DNA from: Rikenellaceae bacterium
GTDB taxonomy: Bacteria; Bacteroidota; Bacteroidia; Bacteroidales; Rikenellaceae
Length of the DNA stretch: 64,000 bases
Direction: 5' to 3'
Assembly (NCBI GenBank): GCA_020860245.1
Contig: JAJBUQ010000039.1
Location: forward strand, 138,299-202,298
Shown: in pieces, positions 35,024 through 44,517 of the stretch
Position numbering within the stretch: position 1 is the first letter of the stretch
Layout of the letters: each line of letters starts with the position of its first letter
Notes under the pieces: generated by a model
The model's input: the letters and a program-made list of their open reading frames with translations, nothing else
What the model was told of the DNA's origin: nothing
Databases searched by the model: none
Position numbers and translations under genes: made by a program

Positions 35024-35040
35024 CAGGAAATAAATTTAAC

Positions 35041-35919
35041 ATGCATAAATCTGGTTTTGTAAATATAATAGGTAATCCCAACGTAGGTAAATCCACTCTT
35101 ATGAACGCTCTGGTCGGAGAGCGTCTCTCCATTATTACGTCCAAAGCACAAACTACGCGCCACAGGATAATGGGGATCGTGAACGGGGAGGATTTTCAGA
35201 TCGTTTATTCCGACACTCCCGGAGTCCTCAAGCCCAGTTACAAGCTCCAGGAATCCATGATGAAATTCGTGACCGGAGCTCTGAAGGATGCCGATATTAT
35301 ATTGTACGTTACCGACACTGTGGAACAAATAGACAAGCACAGCGATTTTCTCGAAAAAGTTAAATTAAGCGGAATACCGACTATTGCTGTTATCAATAAA
35401 ATTGACCTTACAACCCCGGAGAAGCTGGAAGAACTGGTGGATAAGGTTCAGGGAATACTTCCGAACGCAAAAATTGCACCCGTATCTGCAAAGAACCATT
35501 TTAATATCGGAGGACTCTTCGATATGATCCTCGATATGCTTCCGGAAGGTCCGGCATATTATCCGAAGGATGCCCTAACCGACAAAACAATGCGGTTTTT
35601 TGCATCTGAGATAATCCGTGAAAAAATATTCCTCAATTACGATAAAGAAATTCCTTACAGTGTGGAGATCGAGGTGGAGAGTTACAAGGAGGAGCCCGGC
35701 ATAGATAAGATCAGAACTATTATTTACGTGGCCCGTGAATCCCAGAAGGGTATACTTATAGGCCATCAAGGCAAAATGCTAAAAAAAATAGGCACGCAGG
35801 CAAGAGAGGAACTCGAAGAATTCCTCGGGAAAAAAGTTTATCTGGAACTCTTTGTTAAGGTCAATCCCGACTGGAGAAACAACGACCGCGCCTTGAAGAG
35901 CTTCGGTTACATGGAATAA
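35041..35919 (+). CDS. era: GTPase Era
   Basis: Predicted 292 aa; GTP-dependent chaperone of 16S rRNA 3'-end maturation and 30S assembly. G1 is GNPNVGKST at 11-19, G3 is DTPG near 60 and G4 is NKID near 120. The C-terminal KH domain has the LIGHQGKMLKKIG loop near 239-251. Full length. A GH2 pseudogene follows 17 bases later on the same strand. Confidence 0.97.
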   Translation: MHKSGFVNIIGNPNVGKSTLMNALVGERLSIITSKAQTTRHRIMGIVNGEDFQIVYSDTPGVLKPSYKLQESMMKFVTGALKDADIILYVTDTVEQIDKHSDFLEKVKLSGIPTIAVINKIDLTTPEKLEELVDKVQGILPNAKIAPVSAKNHFNIGGLFDMILDMLPEGPAYYPKDALTDKTMRFFASEIIREKIFLNYDKEIPYSVEIEVESYKEEPGIDKIRTIIYVARESQKGILIGHQGKMLKKIGTQAREELEEFLGKKVYLELFVKVNPDWRNNDRALKSFGYME

Positions 35920-35936
35920 TCATAATCTTAATAGCC

Positions 35937-37963
35937 ATGAAACGGATATTGTTGTTTATTTTATGCGTATCCGCAATATGTAGCGGATATTCCCTCCAAA
36001 CGGTAAATATCAGCCGCAACTGGCAGTTTTCGCTTAATAACGACATATCTCCGCAGTCGCGCGTGACGGTGGATATTCCGCACACGTGGAATTACGACGC
36101 CGTGGCGGTAAAGAAGGAATATTACCGCGGTGTAGCCAATTATATTAAAGATCTCCGCATCCCTGCCGAATGGCGCGGCAAACGTGTATTTATACGCTTT
36201 AAAGGCGTTAATTCCGAAGCCAATCTGCTCGTCAACGGACGCTTTGTAGGAGAGCACAAGGGCGGATTTACCGCATTTACATTCGAACTTACGGATTACC
36301 TCCGTTACGGTTCTTCAAACAGCTTCTGGGTAAGGGTGAACAACTCACCACAGCTCGATGTTATGCCGGTGAACGGAGACTTCAATATGTACGGAGGTAT
36401 TTACCGCGATGTAGAGCTTATTGTCACGGACGACATTAATATATCCCTGTCGGATTATGGCAGCGACGGAGTATACATCAGACAATCCGATGTGGACGGA
36501 CACTCTGCACGTATCGATGCGGAGATCCATATCTCGACATCCCGTAAAAGAGCCGGAAATTATACCGTCTCGGTGGACATGGTCGAACCGGAAACCGGTC
36601 GTTTTGCGGCAGGAGAAGAAGTATCGTTGAATCTGGAAGGCAGCTCAGAGGTCGCGATGCTGAATTTTACGGTAAATAATCCTAAGCTGTGGGATGGTCT
36701 GCGGAAGGCGTATTTATACGATATAGTGGTGAAAATCAAATCTGACGGTGTGGTGAAGGATTCGGTAGTAATACCTTACGGTATCAGAAGTTTTGAAGTA
36801 ACCCCGGATAAAGGATTTGCTCTCAACGGCAGACCGTATAAATTAAACGGAGTTCTGTATCACGGCGATATATCCGGACGAGGCAACGCCATGACCCATG
36901 ACGATATAGAGGCGACTTCGATATGATGATCGAGATGGGGGTAACCGCGATAAGAATGGCAAATTACCCTCAAGACCCGTTCCTGTTCGAACTGTGTGAC
37001 CGATACGGTATTGTAGTATGGTGCGAGATCCCGTTGATAGGTCAGGAATTCGGAACTTATAACGGTTTTGTGAACAGCAGATCGTTTAAAGAGAATTGCA
37101 AACTGCAGCTTACCGAGACGATCAAGCAGAATTACAACCATCCGTCGGTGATGTTCTGGGGTTTGTTCACAAATCTTATTACTCGCGACGACGATCCGGT
37201 TACGTTCATTAAGGATCTGAACTCTCTTGTCAAACGTCTTGACGATACAAGGCTCACTACGGCTTCCAGTAATCAGGACGGAGGTATAAATTTCGTTACC
37301 GATGTCATAGGCTGGAGTCAATACTTAGGGTGGAGGGAAGGATCTGTATCCGATGTGGACAGATGGCTTAAACAATTGAGAGCCGAATGGTTTATGCTGA
37401 AATCCGGAATAGGGGAATACGGATTCGGAGGTTCGGTTACTCACATAAACGATACTCTGCGCCGTCCGTACCCCCGTGAACGTCTTAATCCGGAGAGGTG
37501 GCAGAGCCGCTACCACGAACGGTTCTATGAAATAGCGAGCCAGTTCCCCTCGTTATGGGGAACATTTATAAACGCCATGTTTGATTACGGTTCGATAAAC
37601 TACATGCGCGGAGACAGTCCCGGCGTCAAAAATCTCGGTCTTGTGACTTATGATAGAAGATTTAAGAAGGACGCGTTCTATTTTTATAAGGCAAACTGGA
37701 ATGATACAGAGGCATTTGTTTACATACCGGACAAGAGATGGAACGAGCGGATCGACGAGATACAGAATATCCGCGTATATTCGAATCAAACCAACGTAGA
37801 GCTGATTGTAAACGGTAAATCTCAGGGAGTGAGACACGGAACCAATGGAGTATTTATCTGGAATAACATTCGTCTTAGCCGAGGAGTTAATAAATTAGAA
37901 GCGTACTCAGGACGAGTGAGCGACAGCGCAGATATTGTAATTGATCCAGACCTTATCCGTTAA
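35937..37963 (+). pseudogene. Broken GH2 glycoside hydrolase
   Basis: Two overlapping frames (35937-36926 and 36923-37963) together encode one secreted GH2 protein of about 675 residues: signal peptide MKRILLFILCVSAICSG, sugar-binding jelly roll, Ig-like domain and TIM barrel. The break falls inside the conserved barrel entry. GNAMTHDDIEA continues in the other frame as DFD then MMIEMGVTAIRMA, which a single missing base (about 36914) explains. Independently, the catalytic acid/base pair, usually Asn-Glu in WGLxNEL, reads WGLFTNL (Thr-Asn, about 37169-37174), while the nucleophile segment GEYGFGG survives. The gene is probably inactive; a sequencing error would not explain the second change. 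Confidence 0.85.
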
Positions 37964-38041
37964 GGTTCCGGAATATTCTGAATGGTCTGATTGTTGAAGT
38001 ATAGAGGCATATTTTAATTTTAATCATTAAATTTTGCAATT

Positions 38042-38275
38042 ATGAGACATCATCACGGACCAAAAGAAGGTAAAGTAACTGAAAAGATCGAGAATAAGAC
38101 TGCAAAAATACAGTCGAGTGTTTATCTTGCAGCAGCGCTCGCATCTATGGCTACTTCTCTGACACTTAAATGTATTGGTAAAAAGAATTCCGCTTTGTTT
38201 GTAGGGCAATGGGCAGCCCCGTTCCTTATTATGGGACTTTATAACAAAATAGTCAAAACCCAAGGGCACGATTAA
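38042..38275 (+). CDS. Small membrane protein, unrecognised
   Basis: Predicted 77 aa. The N-terminus is charged (MRHHHGPKEGKVTEKIENKT), followed by two hydrophobic stretches of about 18 residues (near 29-46 and 52-67), so it is probably a two-helix inner-membrane protein. No family is recognised. It has a clean hairpin terminator just downstream, supporting a real gene. Confidence 0.75.
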   Translation: MRHHHGPKEGKVTEKIENKTAKIQSSVYLAAALASMATSLTLKCIGKKNSALFVGQWAAPFLIMGLYNKIVKTQGHD

Positions 38276-38280
38276 ATTTA

Positions 38281-38312
38281 AAAAGAGAGTTTAAGCTCTC
38301 TTTTTTTTGTCT
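38281..38312 (+). terminator. Terminator of the small membrane protein gene
   Basis: AAAAGAGAG (38281-38289) pairs with CTCTCTTTT around TTTAAG, followed by more T. Confidence 0.88.
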
Positions 38313-38324
38313 ATTTGTTACCTT

Positions 38325-38332
38325 TATATTTG
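38325..38332 (+). promoter_or_regulatory. -7 promoter element for the lipoprotein gene
   Basis: TATATTTG, a full match, 46 bases before the ATG. Confidence 0.45.
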
Positions 38333-38378
38333 ATAAATGCTTAAGACGACTTAAATAATTAACAAATATAGGCTGGTG

Positions 38379-38966
38379 ATGAAAAAAATATTTATTTTCT
38401 TAATCTCACTCGCTATCCTGTCTTGTGGTAAAAATGGATTAGACGACGGGGCAACTTATACCGAGAATTTCATAAGAGGATATTACCATTTGGAATATGT
38501 GGATAAAATAAACGCGTATGATGAAATGACTATCTTCTCGTTGAATGGGGATGGTATAAGTTCTAATAGGAATCAGGAAGAATTTTATTATTATGCCCGT
38601 TTATATAACGATTGGGACTATAAAAGAAAGGATGCCGTTATGGCCTATGCTCTTATAGACACTATTCAGTCGGTAACTATTCTTAAAACCTATAAAGGAA
38701 CTACTGAAGATATAAGTTCTTCCGTAAGATTGGAGTGTTATTCATATTATGAACATATAAAAAGTAATTACACAGCGCATTCTCAACAAATCGAAGTAAT
38801 TTTAACGGAAATAAATCCCGACGAGATGATCCTTCTCAGACCGGATTATCTGGTTCTTAATTACGATAAGGGCCTGTTAGAAGAGAATGTCGAATATGAA
38901 ATGATAATAAGGACTACCGCCGGTAAAGAAATAAATAAAACTTTTAGTTTGAATATAAACGATTGA
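38379..38966 (+). CDS. Predicted lipoprotein, unrecognised
   Basis: Predicted 195 aa from the ATG at 38379 (a GTG lies directly before it). The signal peptide ends in a lipobox, LAILSC, so Cys17 is the likely lipidated residue. The rest is a single domain rich in Tyr, Asp, Glu and Ile with no family motif that I recognise. Envelope location is likely; function unknown. It has its own promoter element and terminator. Confidence 0.75.
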   Translation: MKKIFIFLISLAILSCGKNGLDDGATYTENFIRGYYHLEYVDKINAYDEMTIFSLNGDGISSNRNQEEFYYYARLYNDWDYKRKDAVMAYALIDTIQSVTILKTYKGTTEDISSSVRLECYSYYEHIKSNYTAHSQQIEVILTEINPDEMILLRPDYLVLNYDKGLLEENVEYEMIIRTTAGKEINKTFSLNIND

Positions 38967-39000
38967 TAAAGGAGAGCATAACGCTCTCCTTTATTTTTTA
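38966..39000. terminator. Strong terminator shared by the lipoprotein and cydB
   Basis: ATAAAGGAGAGC (38966-38977) pairs perfectly with GCTCTCCTTTAT (38983-38994), then ATTTTTTA. The original cydB stop TAA (38998-39000) lies at its edge. Confidence 0.88.
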
Positions 39001-39069
39001 ATACTGATGGGCGTCCGAATCGAGTTCTTTGGTCGTGATCTTAGTCTTACCCAGCGATCTCCAAACTAA
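38998..39069 (-). pseudogene. Severed C-terminal tail of CydB
   Basis: Directly after the cydB TAG, in the same frame, 23 codons read LVWRSLGKTKITTKELDSDA then HQY before a TAA. A charged KIT..EL..DxH.Y ending of this kind is the normal cytoplasmic tail of Bacteroidota CydB. The TAG therefore looks like a recent nonsense change in an otherwise intact gene. Confidence 0.75.
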
Positions 39070-40146
39070 CTATATATACCATATAACAACGGGAATCAAC
39101 AACGATACCCAGCTCATGACCGTCAGGGTAAATTTACTCGACGAACTGTTATAAATCGTAAGCGAACTCTGAAGATCCGAGACGGAAGGGTAGTAGGCGG
39201 TGTTATTGTACCCTGCCGTAAGCATAAGGGCCAGTACCGTCAGTATAGCTCCGGTTCCGGTATACCAGAATCCTTTGCCGTTATTCTTGAACAGATCGTT
39301 TGCGATCCCTGCGGCTACGGCCAAAACACCGACAAGGAAGAGTATTAAAACCACAGGCATATCCGCCAGATTTTTAGCGTATTTATATTTTTCCATATAT
39401 ACCGTACCCGAATCCGGATCGACCGCGAACCCGTTCGATAGAAGTATGCTGACAACGAATAAAAGGAAGAAGACGAGGAACGGTACCGCATTGTACAGAA
39501 TGTGCTTCCTCGAACGTGTGAAGATCGTATGGTCGTTCACGCTGTTCATAAAGAATTGGAGTCCGAGAACTCTGGAGAGAAACAGCACTGCGAGTCCGAG
39601 CGATATGTTCCTGTAATCCGCAAGGGCATCGAGTCCGCACCAAGGTGTTGTCCATTGCGATATCGTAACGCTTCCTCCGAGATTCGTAAGGTTCGAAGTA
39701 GCGACGGTAAATTGAGCTCCTGTAAAGAATGTGCCCACAGCCACTCCTAAGAGGAATGTCCTTGCAATACCGTTAATCAAAAGGAATGCGTTATAGGTCC
39801 TCTCTCCGAGAAAATTGTTCGGTTTACGCCGGTATTCGTAAGAAACAGCCTGAAGTACGAATACGAAAAGTATCAACATCCAGACGTAAAACGCGCCTCC
39901 GAAGCTGGTGCTGTAAAATAGTGGGAATGAAGCGAAGAAGGCCCCTCCGAATGTTACCAGAGTGGTAAATGTTATCTCCCATTTTCGTCCAAGAACGTTG
40001 GCTATTACGTTCCGTTCCGCTTCGGTTCTGCCTATGGTGTATATCAAGCCTTGTCCCCCCTGAACAAACAGCAGGAATACGAGCGAGGATGCGAGGAACG
40101 ATATTATTAACCACCAATAATGTTGAAGAAATATATATGTGTCCAT
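39070..40146 (-). CDS. cydB: Cytochrome bd oxidase subunit II, C-terminally truncated
   Basis: Predicted 358 aa up to a TAG, or 382 aa if the stop were read through. About eight to nine membrane helices are visible, with the GGGGxG-like FVQGGQGL turn near 27-34 and the GRKWE motif near 49. With CydA it forms the bd-type quinol oxidase, which reduces oxygen to water at very low oxygen tension. The last helix ends LLIPVVIWYI and the normal cytoplasmic tail follows out of reach of the stop. All helices are retained, so the protein may still assemble. It starts 19 bases after cydA. Confidence 0.9.
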   Translation of the reverse strand: MDTYIFLQHYWWLIISFLASSLVFLLFVQGGQGLIYTIGRTEAERNVIANVLGRKWEITFTTLVTFGGAFFASFPLFYSTSFGGAFYVWMLILFVFVLQAVSYEYRRKPNNFLGERTYNAFLLINGIARTFLLGVAVGTFFTGAQFTVATSNLTNLGGSVTISQWTTPWCGLDALADYRNISLGLAVLFLSRVLGLQFFMNSVNDHTIFTRSRKHILYNAVPFLVFFLLFVVSILLSNGFAVDPDSGTVYMEKYKYAKNLADMPVVLILFLVGVLAVAAGIANDLFKNNGKGFWYTGTGAILTVLALMLTAGYNNTAYYPSVSDLQSSLTIYNSSSSKFTLTVMSWVSLLIPVVIWYI

Positions 40147-40165
40147 AATTAATTCTGATTTATTA

Positions 40166-41746
40166 CTACTCCGATCTTCGACCCGGTCCTAATTTTATTT
40201 GTTTTGTCATAATCTTGATTTCAGCAATAAGAAGCGCTGTAAATAGGATAAGGAACATGAAGAAGGTTACTATAACCGATCCTGAATCGAGTCTCGACAC
40301 CGCCGCTACCGTCGGAAGCAGTTCCTGGATTGTCCAGGGCTGCCTGCCGAACTCCGTAACCACCCATCCTGCCTGCCCCGCGAGATAACCCAATGGTATA
40401 GACCATAGAAGAATGTACAATATCCAGCGCCGTTTCTCTATGGTGTTCTTATGCAGTAAAAAAAGAACCCCTGCAAACATTATTATGAAATAAAACCCCA
40501 GCCCGACCATAATGCGGAAGCAATAGAATACTAACGGAATATTGGGAACCGCCTCTTGCGGTGAATTGAGATACCCGTAACCGAAGTAGCGGTAATAGTT
40601 ATCCATGAACTGCCTCCCCTGCTCGACATTCGGATCGAAGTTCATTTTGACATCCGCAAGCACCTCTTCGTCCCCGCTCTCCTTTGCCTGTTGGAATCGC
40701 CGTATCTCATCGATTACGACCCTCCCGCGCTCTATTTTCTCCGTAGTGGATATGATACCCATATCTTCGTTCCCGTACAGTAGATCGTTGATTCCGGGAA
40801 CGTATGCGTCGGTGTTCCCGAAGCTCATATACGAGAGCATTTTAGGAAGTTTTATTTCCCAGTAGTTCACTGTCTCGTTGCTAACCCGTTCTCTTGCAGG
40901 CCTCATTATGCTTATCACGGTAAGGTCTGCCCCGCGCTGTCCGTCGTATAGTGCCTCCAAAGAGGCCAGCTTCATGGGTTGAACCCGCGCCACAAGTTTA
41001 GCTGAACGGTCGCCGGAGATGGCGGCAAAAATGGAACAGACAAGTCCGAATATCGCTGCAACCTTCATACTGTCTTTAGCCATACGGCGCTCCCTCTTCT
41101 TGAGGAGGAACCATGCGCTGAGACCTGCAACGAATACACTGCCGAGAATATATCCCGATAACACCGTATGGAAGAATTTATTTATTGCGACAGGCGATAA
41201 AACTACCTCCCAGAACGAAGTCATCTCGTTGCGCGCGGTCTCGATATTGAATGTCATTCCGACCGGATACTGCATCCAAGAGTTCGCCACCAGTATCCAT
41301 AATGCGGAAACAGTCGCACCGAAGGCCGTGAGCCATGTTGAGGTGAGATGGAATCCTTTGGAGACCTTATCCCACCCGAAGAACATCACCGCGATGAAGG
41401 TTGCTTCGAGGAAGAATGCCATGATTCCCTCTATGGCCAGCGGCGCTCCGAATATATCTCCTACAAAATGTGAGTAATTAGACCAATTGGTTCCGAATTC
41501 GAATTCGAGAATCAAACCGGTCGCGATCCCTATTGCGAAATTTATCCCGAACAGCTTCATCCAGAATTTTGTGGTTCTCTTCCAGTATTCGTCACCTGTC
41601 CGGTAATAGATGGTCTCCATAAAGGCGCAGATAAATCCGAGTCCGAGCGTCAGCGGAACGAATAGCCAGTGATAGATCGCCGTCATTGCGAACTGGGCTC
41701 TCGACCAGGCCACAACGCTCAGAAGATCAGTTGTAGTCAGAAGCAT
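40166..41746 (-). CDS. cydA: Cytochrome bd oxidase subunit I
   Basis: Predicted 526 aa with about nine membrane helices. The early haem ligand is His26 in YHWLFVPLTLG. A second haem histidine is in FFHTVLSGYILGS near 190. The late conserved EFGRQPWTIQELLPT near 459-473 is the quinol-oxidase signature, and the Met ligand is likely in RIMVGLGFYF. The periplasmic Q-loop (about 250-380) carries the quinol site. It heads the cydAB transcript; no promoter match was found upstream. Confidence 0.96.
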   Translation of the reverse strand: MLLTTTDLLSVVAWSRAQFAMTAIYHWLFVPLTLGLGFICAFMETIYYRTGDEYWKRTTKFWMKLFGINFAIGIATGLILEFEFGTNWSNYSHFVGDIFGAPLAIEGIMAFFLEATFIAVMFFGWDKVSKGFHLTSTWLTAFGATVSALWILVANSWMQYPVGMTFNIETARNEMTSFWEVVLSPVAINKFFHTVLSGYILGSVFVAGLSAWFLLKKRERRMAKDSMKVAAIFGLVCSIFAAISGDRSAKLVARVQPMKLASLEALYDGQRGADLTVISIMRPARERVSNETVNYWEIKLPKMLSYMSFGNTDAYVPGINDLLYGNEDMGIISTTEKIERGRVVIDEIRRFQQAKESGDEEVLADVKMNFDPNVEQGRQFMDNYYRYFGYGYLNSPQEAVPNIPLVFYCFRIMVGLGFYFIIMFAGVLFLLHKNTIEKRRWILYILLWSIPLGYLAGQAGWVVTEFGRQPWTIQELLPTVAAVSRLDSGSVIVTFFMFLILFTALLIAEIKIMTKQIKLGPGRRSE

Positions 41747-41992
41747 ATTTTATTTCATTTACTGTTGTAAAATTTTTGGTTACCTGTTTCTCCTGCTCTC
41801 GCCGGTGCTGTACTCCCGGGAACATTCGGGAGAGGAAGAGTTTGAGAATGGCGGACATAATGAAGATTTTTATAAAATTATCGCCGCCGGTATTCGACCG
41901 ACAATCGTATTCTGAAAATCTTCTTCGATAAAATTCCTGTAAAATATATTTTTTTGTTCATGTTCCTGTGTTTGTGTCAAATTTTGTTAAAT
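41747..41992. other. Intergenic region between cydA and the GH2 gene
   Basis: No intact gene. A stretch near 41770-41910 reads, without a start codon, a hydrophobic YLFLLLSPVLYSREHSG segment followed by acidic and His/Asn-rich residues, like the beginning of a secreted protein; it may be a relic. A small inverted repeat CTCCCG/CGGGAG lies near 41812-41832. Neither is strong. Confidence 0.4.
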
Positions 41993-42025
41993 AAATTTAA
42001 AGAACCATACGAATTCTTATCTTTG
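41993..42025 (+). promoter_or_regulatory. Promoter for the GH2 gene
   Basis: TTTG at 41993-41996, 21 bases, then TATCTTTG at 42018-42025, a full -7 match; the ATG is 29 bases further on. Confidence 0.65.
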
Positions 42026-42054
42026 CATCAGACAAAACATAAATAAAACTGAAT

Positions 42055-44517
42055 ATGAAACTAATAATTACAAAAACCGTTCTACTTTTAACGGTCTGCT
42101 TACTGTTCTCTACGGAAATTTCCGGTGCGCGGGAGGTAATTAAACTGGAGAGGGGTTGGAAATTTACACGTGAGGACAATGCCGGATCGCACAATCCCGG
42201 ATTCGACGATTCCGCATGGGAAACAGTCGAAGTTCCGCACGACTGGGCGATCAAGGGCCCGTTCGATCTATCTATCGATGCTCAAATGGTTCAGGTGATA
42301 GAGGACGGTGATACAATTCCTACGATGCGTACCGGACGTACCGGAGCTTTACCGTTTCTTGGAACCGGATGGTACAGAAAATCAGTGGATATCCCTGCAG
42401 AATTGGCCGGAAACCGTTTCTATATCGAGTTCGACGGTGCGATGAGCAATGCCGAAGTATTTGTAAACGGAACATCCGTCGGATTCCATCCTTACGGATA
42501 TACTTCATTCGGATATGATATTACGGATCAGATAAATACGGGCGGCGACAATATTATTGCCGTACGTCTCGAAAATAAAGACGAATCCTCGCGGTGGTAT
42601 CCGGGCGGAGGATTATACCGCAATGTGAGGATCGTGGTTACCGAACCTGTACATGTATCCCATTGGGGGACCTTCATCAGAACTCCGGTCGCCGATCCGG
42701 TTATTTCGGAAATCGGGATTTCTACGAATATTGAAAACCATACAGGACGTACGGTAGAGGTAAAAGTAACGACCGATATCAAGGAAGCTCACGGAAGAAT
42801 CGTTGCTTCTTCTGAAAACATCGTCAAAAATGCCGGAGAAAAATTCACGGTGAACGATAGTCTCGTAGTATATGCTCCGCAGTTGTGGTCTCTGGGAAGA
42901 CCTGCGCTCTATACCGCGGTTACTAAGGTGTACGCGGACAATAAACTCACCGACGAATATGAAACGGTATTCGGTATACGGTCTGTCGAATTCGATACGG
43001 ACAAAGGGTTCCTGCTCAACGGCGAGATAGTAAAAGTCAAGGGCGTCTGCCTTCACCACGACCTCGGACCTCTCGGAGCAGCGGTAAATTACAGGGCTAC
43101 CGAGAGATATATCGAACTCCTTAAAAGTATGGGATGCAACGCTATACGCACCGCTCACAATCCCGCGTCGCCGGAACTTATTCAATTGTGCGACCGTATG
43201 GGGATGCTTGTAATCGAAGAAGCGTTCGACGAATGGAAGTCAGGTAAAAATAAAAACGGATACGGACTTGTTTTCGACGAATGGGCTGAGAGGGACCTTA
43301 TCTCTATGATCCACCGCGACCGCAACAGTCCGTCGATTATAATGTGGAGCATCGGCAACGAGATACGCGAACAGGGATCCCGCGACGGAGCCAGGGTAGC
43401 AAAATTTCTTGCGGATATCTGCCGCCGTGAGGACCCTACGAGATTTATTACCGCAGGATTCGATAAACATCGCGCGGCATTCACTAATAAACTTACCGAA
43501 GAGGTCGATGTGGTGGGATTCAATTACAAACCGCACGATTACTCATGGGCTAAAGAGAATTATCCCGGAATAATCCTGTACGGAAGCGAGACCGCGTCGA
43601 CCATAAGCTCACGTGGACATTATGTGTTCCCCGTTGTGGATAGCGAGAAAAAATCGCCTGAACATTCCGATTCGCAGGCATCGTCTTATGACACTGAAAC
43701 TACTTCATGGGCGACTCTTCCTGATACGGAATGGGCTGCGCTCAACGATAACCAATACGTGTTCGGAGAGTTCGTATGGACGGGCTTCGACTATCTCGGA
43801 GAACCTTCTCCGTATAACGACAATTCACCTGCGCGAAGTTCCTACTTCGGGATTCTTGATCTTGCAGGTCTGCCGAAAGATAGATTCTACCTTTATAAAA
43901 GTCATTGGAGCCACGAATCGGTACTGCATATTCTTCCTCATTGGACATGGCCCGGAAGAGAAGGTGAAATTACACCGGTATATTGCTACACAAATTATCC
44001 TAAAGCGGAACTCTTCGTAAACGGAAAATCCCTAGGTGTAAAAGAGAAGAGCAGAGAGAATAAATATACCCGTTACAGGATTATCTGGGACGATGTGGTT
44101 TATCAACCCGGAGAAATAAAAGTCGTTGCTTACGATGAGAATAACGAACCTGTGGCGGAGACTTCGGTTAAAACGGCGAGCAAGCCTTACAGGATCGAAC
44201 TTATTCCTGACAGGAGTGTTCTGGATAAAAATTCAAAAGATTTATCGTTCGTAACGGTTAAGGTCGTAGATAAGGACGGTAATCTCTGTCCTGTTGCCGA
44301 TAATGAAATCACGTTTAACGTATCAGGAGTAGGGGAGTTACAGGCTCTATGCAATGGCGACGCAACTTCTCAGGTGTCGTTTTCTTCGGAAAAAATGCCT
44401 GCGTTCAACGGAATGCTTGTCGCGATAGTTAAGAACGATGGCAGAGACGGTAAAATAACCCTTACCGCGACTTCGCCTAAACTTAAAGAATCGAGTATAG
44501 AATTAATATCGGAATAA
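42055..44517 (+). CDS. Secreted GH2 glycoside hydrolase (beta-galactosidase-like)
   Basis: Predicted 820 aa with a signal peptide (MKLIITKTVLLLTVCLLFST, cut near SGA). Domains in order are jelly roll with VPHDWAIKGPFD, Ig-like domain, TIM barrel, and two C-terminal Ig-like/DUF4982-type domains. The acid/base is Glu436 in MWSIGNEIREQG and the nucleophile is Glu512 in LYGSETAS, so both catalytic residues are intact. The enzyme probably removes beta-galactosyl or related residues from glycans in the periplasm or at the surface. No SusC/SusD pair or other CAZyme adjoins it. Its 3' end overlaps folC by 15 bases. Confidence 0.93.
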   Translation: MKLIITKTVLLLTVCLLFSTEISGAREVIKLERGWKFTREDNAGSHNPGFDDSAWETVEVPHDWAIKGPFDLSIDAQMVQVIEDGDTIPTMRTGRTGALPFLGTGWYRKSVDIPAELAGNRFYIEFDGAMSNAEVFVNGTSVGFHPYGYTSFGYDITDQINTGGDNIIAVRLENKDESSRWYPGGGLYRNVRIVVTEPVHVSHWGTFIRTPVADPVISEIGISTNIENHTGRTVEVKVTTDIKEAHGRIVASSENIVKNAGEKFTVNDSLVVYAPQLWSLGRPALYTAVTKVYADNKLTDEYETVFGIRSVEFDTDKGFLLNGEIVKVKGVCLHHDLGPLGAAVNYRATERYIELLKSMGCNAIRTAHNPASPELIQLCDRMGMLVIEEAFDEWKSGKNKNGYGLVFDEWAERDLISMIHRDRNSPSIIMWSIGNEIREQGSRDGARVAKFLADICRREDPTRFITAGFDKHRAAFTNKLTEEVDVVGFNYKPHDYSWAKENYPGIILYGSETASTISSRGHYVFPVVDSEKKSPEHSDSQASSYDTETTSWATLPDTEWAALNDNQYVFGEFVWTGFDYLGEPSPYNDNSPARSSYFGILDLAGLPKDRFYLYKSHWSHESVLHILPHWTWPGREGEITPVYCYTNYPKAELFVNGKSLGVKEKSRENKYTRYRIIWDDVVYQPGEIKVVAYDENNEPVAETSVKTASKPYRIELIPDRSVLDKNSKDLSFVTVKVVDKDGNLCPVADNEITFNVSGVGELQALCNGDATSQVSFSSEKMPAFNGMLVAIVKNDGRDGKITLTATSPKLKESSIELISE

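Noticed and set aside
37947-37970. Hairpin near the end of the broken GH2 gene as a terminator
   Set aside because: The ACCTTA/TAAGGT stem is only 6-7 bases and is not followed by a T run.
38998-40146. Reassignment of TAG to an amino acid as explanation for the cydB stop
   Set aside because: TAG ends several intact genes here (hydG, the carboxyltransferase, the biotin carrier, LolA-like), so a general code change is not supported. Local read-through remains possible.
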